The notes under the pieces are model-generated. The model had not been told where the DNA came from, ran no database searches, and saw nothing but the letters and a program-made list of their open reading frames with translations. From the NCBI GenBank assembly GCA_026545225.1, contig CM048845.1, positions 117,493,033 through 117,557,032 of the forward strand: DNA of 64,000 bases, read 5' to 3'. Source of the DNA: Cornus controversa (lineage: Eukaryota; Streptophyta; Magnoliopsida; Cornales; Cornaceae). The position numbers and the translations under genes are program-made. How positions within the stretch are numbered: the first letter of the stretch is position 1; each line of letters starts with the position of its first letter. Below, piece by piece: positions 1 to 10,700 of the stretch.

Positions 1-611
1 TTTTTAAAAAACTTAAGAAGAACTTTTTTTGAGATTGAATCAAATTTTTTTTTTTCATACCTATATTCAAATTTTCAAGTAGACATAAGAAAAATAACTA
101 ATCTAATAAGTTGATAATCCAAGCAATCTTCAAACTCCAAGCTATCAATCTTTCTTTGATTCAAATTTGGAGCTCCAAAAAATATAAATAAAAAATTACC
201 GAATATCAATAAGGTTCATTTATCTTAAATAAAACAGAAAAACAAATAATAAAATAAACACAACACAAATCACTTAAATTAATTAAAATAGAAAAAATTG
301 ATTTAAAAAAACACAACAAAAATCACTTAAATAATTAAAACAAAAAAAATAGATTAAAAAATACAATAATTAACAAAATGGTGTATTTAAGTTTATTTAT
401 TCCTCTCTTGCTTCTTTTTTATTTTTTCATTCTTTTTTCCATACCAACATTTCTTTCTTTAATACAACTCTTTCTCTCTCTCCCCTCCCATCATATATTC
501 TTTGATTTTGTCTTCCACTCATGACTACACACACAAACACACACACACATATAGCGCTCTCTCTCTCTCTTTCCATCACTATTTATTCTATGTATATCTC
601 TCATTCTTTTT
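1..611. other. AT-rich intergenic DNA, no gene seen
   Basis: The stretch is A/T-rich with long A runs, then pyrimidine-rich tracts (CT repeats around 470-490 and 555-575). No coding-like ORF or transposon end was recognised here. Confidence 0.6.

Positions 612-657
<46 letters not shown>
612..657. repeat. compound (GT)n(AT)n microsatellite
   Basis: About eleven GT units run directly into about twelve AT units. The array abuts the 3' terminus of the Helitron at 658, which fits the preference of Helitrons for AT targets. Confidence 0.9.
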
Positions 658-2920
658 CTAGGGTATTGCCCGTGCCTATGGCACTGCAAATAAAAAATTA
701 TTCGATTAAAATAGAAATTAATTTCCTATAATCAACATGTCAATAAATAAATATTTGTAAAACACCATTTGCATTAAATAAAACTCTTATATGTGTCTTA
801 TACACATTTTTTAGAGTACATACGTACATAGTCTTATAGACTCGGAACATACTCAAAATGTATTGACTCTTGATCCTTAGAATCAGGTAGTTGATATTGA
901 TAATATTTTCCTAATTAAGTTGCCAATTAAAATATATACACTCATCCACTAACAGTATTAACATTAAAAACCACCGATACAAAAAATGAATTTTGATTCC
1001 AAAGCTATGTCAATACTATTTTGTTTTAACATTATAAAAAGTAAACAAAATTTAGATTAAAACCAAGTTAAATAAAAATTATCTTGAAATTGTAATTAAA
1101 ATAGAAGAAGTAAATTCAAATTACTCTTTCGAGATATTGATAATATTTAAAATTATAAAATTATAATAATATTTCACTACCCTAATAATTTACCGTTTAA
1201 AATTTACTAATTAAGTGATGAATTTATCCATCCCAATCCCAAAAACCGTCTTGAGATGGTTCCATGGCCACCCACCATAGCCAACTCCTCCAACTAACCC
1301 GAAGCGTACTCCGACTCCACATCCGATTCCGGCATCGCCTCCGGTACCCACCACCGTTTCCTCTATCTTCCGGCCACTGTCTTGGAGGAATCCGGTAGTG
1401 GAGAACTCTTTTTCTTTGTGCTTTCTCTTGTTTCTCTTCATTCCCTTCCAAAAGGAATTAGTGTCCGCCTTCTGAATTTCATTTATGTAATTGGTTTTGG
1501 CCTTTCATGAGTGGTGAATCTGCTGGAACATTTTGAAAAGAGAAGGGTATAGTGAATTTCAACTCAGATGGTTAGAATATGGATGTCGTTCAAAATATTA
1601 TCAGAAACACGGGCTTAGTAATATCACACAATATAAAAAATCTAGCTAAATGTCTATCATTTTTGCAGATAACAGTAATTGAGACATGTTAAGCTTTCAT
1701 TTTTGCAGATAACAGTAATCGAAACAAAATGCTATAAAATTATGAATTACAATATGAAACTATTTAAGAAGGCTGAGCTACTTGACCAAGAAAATCACGA
1801 AAAAAATATATATATATAGTTAAGATATCTGATAAACTATTAGCAACAGAACAGTAACCAAGTGACAGAAAAGCACAATCTCATTCAATGGGCTGGAAAA
1901 TTGCTCTGCTAGGTAATGGAAGCACTAATCGACAGAACAGCTTAGAAAAGCTAAGTACTTAAATTGTTTAACTGGCACATGCATTCTGACCATCAAACCA
2001 ATGATAGTAAATAAACATGGAGAAAAATTGGAGTGAATGATCCAATAGGAACATACTTTCTCAACAAACTGTTAATCCAAAACATATATTTACATATAAA
2101 ACAAAAAGAGAGGGAATGGTAATCAAGCAATAATTACAAAGAAACTTCAAAAGATGCCTCATTCAAAGAAACTTCTCACCTGATCTTTAAGATGAACAGA
2201 GACGCCGGACCGGGATCAAGCAACGGCTCCAGCGGCCATTGCAGGTGCATCGATAACCAAGTCGGACTGGTTCGGTTGTGGAGCCAGTTGGGTTCTTGAG
2301 ACGTCGAGAGCTTCATCGGCCGGATCTAGCCGTTCAGCTCGTTGCCAGACTAGAGTGGAGCACGTGGTGAAGGTTTCGCCGCCATTGATGGTGTGTTCGA
2401 AGGAGGTCATGGAGAGAGAGAGAGAGAGACGAATCAAGTCGAGCCAACAGCTCGTCGGGTTCAGCGGGTTCGGTCGGATCTAGCAAGTTGGGTTTGACTA
2501 GAGTGGAGCAAGTTGGGGTCGGCCGGATCTAGTCGTTTAGGTCGTCGCCGGACCAAAGTGGAGCACGTGGTGAAGGTTTGACTGCCATTGATGGTGTGTT
2601 CGAAGGAGGTCATGGAAAGAGAGAGAGAGTGAGATAGAGGGGGGGGGGGGGAGAGAATGATGGTGTCTGAAATGAGAGAGAGAGAGATTTACGGATATAA
2701 TGATGGAAATGTTATTTTAGGGGTATTAGGTAAATGTTTAAATTTGAATTTAGGTGGAGTGAATCATGACCGTTGATTGAAAATAGGAAGAGTAATTTTA
2801 GACCGTAGATAGGGATATATATTTTGAACCGTTAGATGAATTTTTTAAGTATTTGTGACCATTAGATGGTGAATTTATTTTAGGGGGAAATTCAAAGTCA
2901 ATGCTAAAATATTATATAGA
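658..2920 (-). mobile_element. Non-autonomous Helitron, both ends present
   Basis: Read on the minus strand, the element opens at 2920 with TCTATATAATATTTTAGC, the usual TC-start, AT-rich Helitron 5' end. It closes at 658 with CTAG. About ten bases inside the 3' end is a perfect hairpin, GTGCC-ATA-GGCAC (670-682 on plus). The flanking bases are A at the 5' side and T at the 3' side, as expected for insertion into an AT dinucleotide without target duplication. Length is 2,263 bp with no Rep/helicase coding, so it is non-autonomous. Two GC-richer islands (about 1225-1460 and 2190-2640) stand out from the AT-rich body and may be captured host fragments; I could not identify them. Confidence 0.75.
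2316..2640. repeat. 203-bp direct duplication inside the Helitron
   Basis: A segment starting TCGGCCGGATCTAG recurs at 2316 and 2519. Both copies continue through a shared stretch containing GTGGAGCACGTGGTGAAGG and GATGGTGTGTTCGAAGGAGG, and end in a GA-rich tract. A shorter third partial copy lies near 2471-2515. Confidence 0.8.
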
Positions 2921-3000
2921 TATATAAAAAAATTTGGGGCCCTTGAAATATGGAGGCCCAAAACGGCCGCCTGGGTGGCATGTACCCAGGGCTGGCCCTG
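2921..3000 (-). mobile_element. Truncated hAT-type MITE end
   Basis: On the minus strand this reads CAGGGCCAGCCCTGGG, then a GGCGGCC core and GGGCCTCC, closely resembling the terminal region of common plant hAT MITEs with CAGGGCCGGC ends. Only one end is present; the sequence is cut at the Helitron junction. No matching half was found on the far side of the Helitron. Confidence 0.4.
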
Positions 3001-3169
3001 CAATGGGACCAACTTGAGGAACAGAAGAAGAACAAATAGCATGCAATAAAACTTGAAGAAAAAAATCACACCCCTCTAGAGCTCTAGGACTTGGTGCACA
3101 ACCCACATCTTCCCCCGCAATGTACGTGTTCCTCGTGTTGTTTCCTTCCAAAATTTCTGCTATTAATAA

Positions 3170-3379
3170 ATGAGAAAGATTACTGTGGAAGCAGCTGACT
3201 TGAATGACTTAACCAATGATTACGCCTTCAGCTACATCAACCTCTATGAGAAATACCCACCTGTTGTTTTGCCAGTGAGTGCCGAGAAGGGAACGATGGA
3301 CTCGAATGCCCTGCATTACCACCAACAGAATCAGCCAATGCCAATGGGAGTGAGATCATATGTATATATCTATCATTGA
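3170..3379 (+). CDS. Unrecognised coding-like ORF, 69 aa
   Basis: The ORF begins MRKITVEAADLNDLTNDYAF and has balanced, gene-like composition up to about residue 60 (MPMG); after that it reads into AT-rich sequence. An in-frame TAA sits immediately before the ATG, so it does not extend upstream as a continuous exon. It could be a captured or pseudogene exon or a genuine small exon, possibly with a splice donor near the end. I do not recognise the family and no neighbouring exon was found. Confidence 0.2.
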   Translation: MRKITVEAADLNDLTNDYAFSYINLYEKYPPVVLPVSAEKGTMDSNALHYHQQNQPMPMGVRSYVYIYH

Positions 3380-3476
3380 ACATTCATATAAGATGATTTT
3401 GATTTGACTTAAAAAAATATAACTTGTTTGGAGATTTTTATGACATCCAGCCTATTTGAAAATTAGAAAACTCTGG

Positions 3477-3523
<47 letters not shown>

Positions 3524-4514
3524 ATATGTGTGCGTGTGTGAACTGTGAATAAGATTTTTAGGACAATATTTAAAAGGGCTGCATCCAAAAAGTGGTGGTT
3601 ATGTATGAGAGAGGTCAGGTTCTCTCCTCAGAGTAAGGTCTACGGTGCACATTTCTCCCATTAACCCCCAACAATTAGCAATTTTTTTAGCTACCAAACC
3701 CATGGTGGGTTGGGTTTGAGGAAGTGAGAAGTTTACCGACGAAAGACAAATTCACATCATTGAAGGACTCTGCCAACACATTCATTCAATTCAACCACTT
3801 TAATGCCCCGCTTGGTTACAAGCCCACGCTACTGGGCTCGGCTCGGCAATATTAAAAGTCAATTATGTGTATTATTAAGTAAAACACCATACTATTTCTA
3901 ACCAATGTGGGATTTGGGAATTTTTTTCTGATTTTTAAAAACACCCCCATCTTTCTCAAATTTGATGCACATAGCTGAGCTCCACCATCAACCTCACTAC
4001 TTTTAGCTATTGATTTTTATTTCATATTAATTTTTCTTATTATTATAACAATAATAATACATTATAAAATATCTTGTAACGATGGTAAACATCTAATTTT
4101 ATTCAACGCTTATAAAATTATTAATTTATTACAATTATAAAATACCGAGTACAATAGATATTTAAACAAACAACAATACATTAATTGAAACTAAAATACA
4201 TTTTTAAAAAAAGTAAAATAGCTCAACAAAACCTAAGCATGTTCCAAGGTAAATCAACTCAAAATATTATAAATTGAATTTATGGGAGATATCAAAGTTT
4301 TACGTTCTCTTTTTTTTACATTTTTTTATATCAAACTTTGGTCGTCTTGTATAAATTTAATTTATGACATTTTGAAATTCTTTTGTTTCGTAAAATTTTT
4401 AGTATTAATTATGTGATTATATATATATTTTTTGACATCTTTTCGTATTTAAAAATATTTATTTTAAAGGAGAGCCAGTGAAAAAGACACTACTCGCCGT
4501 AGCATTACTCTTTT
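3380..4514. other. Intergenic DNA upstream of the FG-GAP gene
   Basis: This holds a pure (AT)20 array at 3481-3520 and AT-rich sequence. The last 200 bases become less repetitive and should include the promoter of the plus-strand gene. No convincing TATA position could be fixed. Confidence 0.5.
3481..3520. repeat. (AT)20 microsatellite
   Basis: Forty uninterrupted bases of alternating A and T. Confidence 0.95.
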
Positions 4515-4700
4515 ATGAATCCACTGCGGATCCGCTGTCGAATTAACGGATCGAACCCTACCCCAAACCCGTGGCCGAAACGTTACGGGTCTTGCGGCTC
4601 TTTTATTCTCCCTGGAAAGCCGAAGACTACTGTCTACTGCAAAATCTGCGATCGATCATTTTGTAATTGGCGAGAAAGAGACGACGACTACTCAAGATGA
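4515..4700 (+). CDS. Possible upstream ORF (61 aa) overlapping the main start
   Basis: An ATG at 4515 opens a 61-codon frame beginning MNPLRIRCRINGSNP. Its TGA stop (4698-4700) overlaps the ATG of the FG-GAP protein (4697-4699) as ATGA, in a different frame. If the transcript starts upstream of 4515, this would be an overlapping uORF able to affect translation of the main protein through reinitiation. The peptide holds a CKICDRSFC segment, which may be chance. Whether the region is transcribed is unknown. Confidence 0.3.
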   Translation: MNPLRIRCRINGSNPTPNPWPKRYGSCGSFILPGKPKTTVYCKICDRSFCNWRERDDDYSR

Positions 4701-7700
4701 GGAAGCGCGATTTAGCTATTCTAATGCTTTCAGCTTTCGCGATTTTCTTCTCTCTTCAGGTCTGTATATTTCTTTTCACCCGGTAGTGATATATCGTTTT
4801 GTACTGATAATTCTTTGATACCACCAAACATTAGATAAACCCTCAAAAATCTTTGACATTTTGATTCATCCACACTCGAACAATATTTGGATTTGATCGG
4901 TTTCAATTTCAATTCTTATATTGCGTATTGAATTTTTCTTCTCGTAAATCTCCTTTTCATGGGGCTAATTGGGTTATATATATATACATACATACACACG
5001 CGCATAATTCCAGCACGAAGGTGATTTTTCGTTCAGGGAGGCGTGGTTCCATCTTTCTGATGAATACCCAATTAAGTACGAGGGAGAGCGTCTCCCGCCG
5101 CCCATTGTTGCTGATCTCAACGGAGACGGAAAGAAAGAGATTCTTGTGGCCACCCACGACGCTAAAATTCAGGTAATAAAGTTCAAACCCATTTTTAAGA
5201 TCAGCTGTTTGACGTTGTTTGGTTATTTTTTAAATCGTGTCTTTGTTAATGCTTCAACACTGAGGAGGGATTTGATTCATTTGTGAGGTGCCACAAGTTT
5301 GAAAAGGGGTAAGATGTGGGGTACAATTAAATTCTTGAAAGCTAGTTATACCTCCATCACTAAAGCTTTCAAGAGAGTTCCGATGAGGTAAATTTTAGTG
5401 ATTGAAAGGAAGTTAGCTCCTTTGGGAGTACCATAAAAGCTACCTCTATGCCTTGGAAATTTTATGGGTGTGGATAATTTTGGTAAGATGGGAATTGGAG
5501 GAAATTTAAATATCATTTGGAAATATTATGGTATGTAATTTTTGCATGGTTGAGGGGATTCTTATGTAATTTTTGATTGAGTGGCTTCTGAAAATCCTTG
5601 GCTTATCGTGTTATAGATATTGCTTGACAATCAAAGTTGCACTCTTATGATCTAAGTTTATGGGTGTGGATAATTTTTTGTTTAATTAAATCTTATGATT
5701 CCAATCAACCATACAACAATCTAACGAACATAATAAAGTAAGGCTAGTAAGGAAAGAACACACCACTGTATCAGACTAACGTCTAATTTCCTACTCGAAT
5801 CCTTATGAGTTCAGTTGTTGTAGACTTTGGACTCACTCCCACAATCTTGCAAAACGAGCTGCTGATGGTCGAACAAGACTGGTCCACGAAAAATCTGCCC
5901 TCTTCTCATTGATTTAATGATTTCTGTCTTCGACTCCAAGGAAAACGGTTCAGATGATGAATTTCCAATTGATATTGATCGACCATAATGAAACTCCTTA
6001 CTCTCAACTCAATCGCAAGTATTCATAAAGTATATCTAGTGAAACTCCTACTTATGAATGAAGAAAGCACTCAAATAAATGAATAACCAGGGTTTTAAAA
6101 TACCTGGATGTATTCTCCCTTTTTGCAATTTTTTTCACACTTAAAATAAGCCAAAACACCCGTTTTTATAATTGTCAAAGGCTCCCTTGCAATAGTGTCC
6201 GGCATAGAATCAAACTGTTGAGGGTTTCGGATTACCGGCAAGTTGGACCGGTGCAAGTAGAAGTTCGACCGGTGCAACTGGTCACTAGACAAATTTATTT
6301 TGGTGCAGCTTCATTTTGGTCTTCAATATATTCCCACATAATACACTTAAGCCAGTGAAAAGTAAATTCAACTGGTGTAAGTTCCTACTGTATAAACTCC
6401 AATGCAATCCAATAGCAAGCTGGATTGATTCAAGAATAACATGGATTGGTGCAACCATACACTTTTTCAAAATTCATCCTAAAATCAAATATAACCTTTT
6501 AAAATATCAATTCAATCCAAGACCACTTTGACAATTACCAATTAAACATCAAACGGTCCAAACCTAGGTAAAGGGTGGTCCAAACTATCTAAACCTTTAT
6601 CAACCTATTTCCTAAGTTCTCTCTTACCTTTCCCAAACATGATTGAGCATCACTGAGCATTTTGATGAAATGTTTTGATGTAGCCTTCCATCTCCAAATC
6701 TGTCTTCATTGACGACCCTTGGCAAAGTGTCAGGTATGAACATAACTCATTTTGTTCACACTCTAGCTAACAAACTTAGGAATGGAATTCGCCAACAATA
6801 CAATAGTTACACTAACAGTCAGATTTGACATCTACTTTACATGTTGACATCAAGTGGATTTCTGAACCATCAAATGCAGAGATGGATTTCTATTTTAGAG
6901 GGCATTATTAAACTCTTTGGGTTGGTTGATCTGGACATATCTTGTCTTTGATATTGAGAAGGTTTCCTTATACTTAGGGAGTTGGACCCTGCTTTGGTGG
7001 AACTATTTCACATCTTTATCCATCAATACTGTTTTTTCTATCAATAGAGTTTCAATTCCTTTTGTTAAAAAAGAAAATTAAAAAAAGTGTTCGTTGATAA
7101 AAGGCAATCAGAGCCTAGAATGTGACCCTAGATAATGTGAGGGTGAAAAATGATCATGTAGTTTACCTCATGTAGTGAGGAGTTGAGCATTTTGAATCAT
7201 CTATGGACTTCCAAGAGTCAATCATGGGAGTATTTTTTTAATCTTGCAAAAATAGTTCCATGTGTTAATCTAGCCACTATCTTGTGTACTTTTCTTGCTG
7301 TGTGTGCTATTAGGTGGTGAAAGTGAAATTATGCGTAATAATCCCGATAAATACTTTCATTACTCTAATTAATTTGGATGTTTGATCTACTTAATATGAT
7401 TTATAAATGGTATTGTTCCAAAAAGTGATTTTATACGATCATCTCAGCCTTTTTCTTTAGTAATATTCTTTGGGTGACAGCAAGTCTCTTTTGAATGTTT
7501 CGATAACTAGCATGCTGTGGAATTATTGAAACTTATTAATAATTCTCGTTTTTGTACGTTGACTACCATATTGGACCCTTCAGATGGTCGGTCCTGTTCT
7601 TTCTTTTATGCTGCTACCGGGATATGGTGTTACTCATTTTGTTTGTTTTTAACATCTCAAAGGAACTTAATTATGGAACTTTTAGCATCACAGGTGTGGA

Positions 7701-10700
7701 ATACAATCAGTCCGTTCACTTATAATAAGTATAGTATATAATCCATGAACCTATAGATTTCAGTGATCACTGATCAGACTTTTTCCTTTAAATAATGGCA
7801 ACCAATAGTGCTGGTTACTATCATCTTAGGAAAAGTAAACCAAATTTGGTGGACAGGTGATTTAATAAACTATCAGTTTGCAGGTTCAATGTAACTGGAT
7901 GTTTTTTGAATAACTATATGGCGTCAAAACGTAATAACCTGAGACCGATTAATTATTAATAAGCTGATACTGAACATATATTTCTTTGTATGGTATGCAG
8001 AGTAAGTAACTATGGCAAATATCCCTTGTTTAAAGTGACTGAAAAGATAAATGGATGAATATTAGAATACATGATAACTGTTATGGTTATTGATTTTGTT
8101 AGAAAGTAAGAACCTTCTAGCAATGATTTTAAATCTCATTTATTCACCAATCATTGATGTGGTGAAATATAAGGTTTAGTGGTATAATTTGTAGGTCTTG
8201 CACCTTTTTTCTTTTCTTTCTGGGATTTGGCAATTTTGTTATTTTTCTTTTGACTTTGATGCTCCCATATAACATATAAACCTTTATATTAGATATAGGT
8301 AGTGGTATTACCCCCAACCTTGCCCCACCCCTCCTACCCTATTTGTCACAATCACGTTAGATTGAACAGCCATGTGTAATCCCAAACAAGAATTGTTTCT
8401 GATTGAACTTAACCAAAGGAAAAGTCACAGAAAAGGAACCGTTGCTTTTTATTTATTTCTAGAATAATAGTGTTGATCTATGTTACCTGGACTCGGGTAC
8501 GGGTGTTGGATATAGGTGCGTGTCTAGAAGTTGGATTATTCCAACTTTCAAATTATGGGTATGGGCGTCTCGGCTAAAAAGAGTCCAAAAGTTGGACACG
8601 GGCATTTGGACAGAGTCGTAACTAATAAACAGTGGTAAAAGTATAGGCCATTTATCTATTATTTAAGAGTAATAAGTATTTTTAAATAAAGAGGAGATGA
8701 TCTGCCCTACCCTCTCTCTACAAAAATGAAAAAGAAAAAAGAAATATATATGTCATTTTTTTTTTTATCTTTTAATTGGTACAGTACATGGATTTTTATA
8801 ACATCTATTTATTAGAAAAGCAAGTAGTTGTAGTCTCCTGAGAGTCAAAAAAATAAAATGTAAATGTAAAAGTCAAAAAAGGTAAAAAGTAACTGCACAT
8901 GCCCAATCTCATAAGCACACAGCAACAGACAAAACGTGGCAGTAAAGATGACCATTATCTGCCACGCGTCGGAACATTAAATAGAGATATGAAAAGTCTC
9001 TGAAATGATCAATGCATGTGAATGCACTCTAGGCCAGAAGCAGAATTCGTGCAACAGCCGCGCGTGAAGAAAGCAACCGTCTTCAACCTTCAAAAATCCC
9101 TATTTTTAAACCAGCAGCCTCCATGAACCTGATAGTAGACATCCAATCTATAACAAATAGACATGAATTTTTTTTTCAGATCCCTCACAAGCATCCGCTG
9201 ATACAATCTTCTGTGACATGTCTTCATCAGCCGTGTTTGATAGATGCCAAAGGGTGTCCTGCCCATATCCTATGTTGGTGTCCGTGTAGTGTCGTGTCTG
9301 ACACGGACACCTTGGGCTAACCGGCAAGTCCAGGTGGTATAGGTGTTGATAAGAAATCACATATCTGAAATCTAAATTTAAGAATCCATTATAAAACTTG
9401 CTCCATTTTCATGGTCTCTTCAAAAACACAACCTAGTCTCAAGCCTGAATGGTAATATGAGAGTGAGAGAAGAAGACAAAAAAAGGATGAGATTAAAAAA
9501 CATATTTTCACAAAGTAGTGCTCTTGCAAAACCATGAATGCTGTGAGACACAATGCCAGCATTGATGGAGGTGAGCTGGGAGCCTGGGCCAAATCGGATT
9601 ACTGGTAATTCCAACACCATAATTCAAGATTTCAAAGTTTTCAGATTTGAGTTCTGTATCAATGGATACTTATGTATGGGCAGGGACAATTTAATAATTA
9701 TAGAGGATGGCAATTAACCTCATGTTCTCGGGGTAACTCTTCCCTGCCCTGCCCTTATTGGGATGAACTGGGAAGCAATTAAACATGGTAGGGGCAGGTT
9801 CGAGGAAAGATGTGCAGATCCAATCTGGTTTGGAGCAAGGTTGGGATTACGGGTCCTCCCCCTCCTTGCTTTTGTAATCATTTGCATTCACACCTTTATA
9901 GTTGCTAAAATTCCTTCTACACCCTCATTTTCTCCGTGGAACAGGCTTGATTGTAATGAAAAAATGCCTACATCTCACATGGTTAGTAACCTGCACCCAA
10001 ACATAACAACAGCAGTCTTGCAGATAATTTAAAAAAGTTTCAGAGACTCAGATGCCTTTATGAAGAATCAAGCAGCTTTTCCCTTTTGGCGTTACTCCCA
10101 CGGGTTGCAATTTGCAAAAGCATGCAAGGGATATTATCTTTGCTTGTTTTCCGTATATGTTATTACAGAATTTCAATCTTAATGTCTTCCTTTAATAGAT
10201 GGGTGTGAGTTATTTAGCTTTAAATTGTATATTTTTGGCTTGCTTTTGGAACTTTAAAGTAATAACTCATTGGAGTACCTACCTCACACCGTCATGGGCT
10301 TGGGACGAGTTAGGACTACCGTTCCTTGTTATTGTATATTGTTGATAAAATAAAATAAAATTGAAGAGAGAAATTAAACAAGAACATAATGTGATTCGGC
10401 CACTACGGCCTACATCCACGGCACACAAAGCCCAAAGGGGTACATCACTTTTATTGTATTCTCTCAAAGTTTTGTTTACAATGACCACCTCTATTTATAG
10501 GTGAAAGAATACACGTGATAAACATGAAAAATGCATTAATGGAAGATTCCTAAAATCAATCCCTTAAATCACTCATATCAATCTTCTATAAAGGCTTAAA
10601 TCACTCCAATAATATATTTTCCAACACCCGCCCTCAAGTTGGTACACGGAGATTTTAACTCAAGTGTCCAGCTTGAAACTAAATTGCGAACTTTCGGCAG

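Noticed and set aside
502-693. 63-aa ORF on the plus strand over the GT/AT microsatellite
   Set aside because: Its translation is simple-sequence (VCVCVCV, YIYIYI) and it runs across the Helitron terminus.
9230-9320. Third Mutator-like copy suggested by GTGTCCGTGT / ACACGGACACC
   Set aside because: The match is short and no ends or target duplication could be placed around it.
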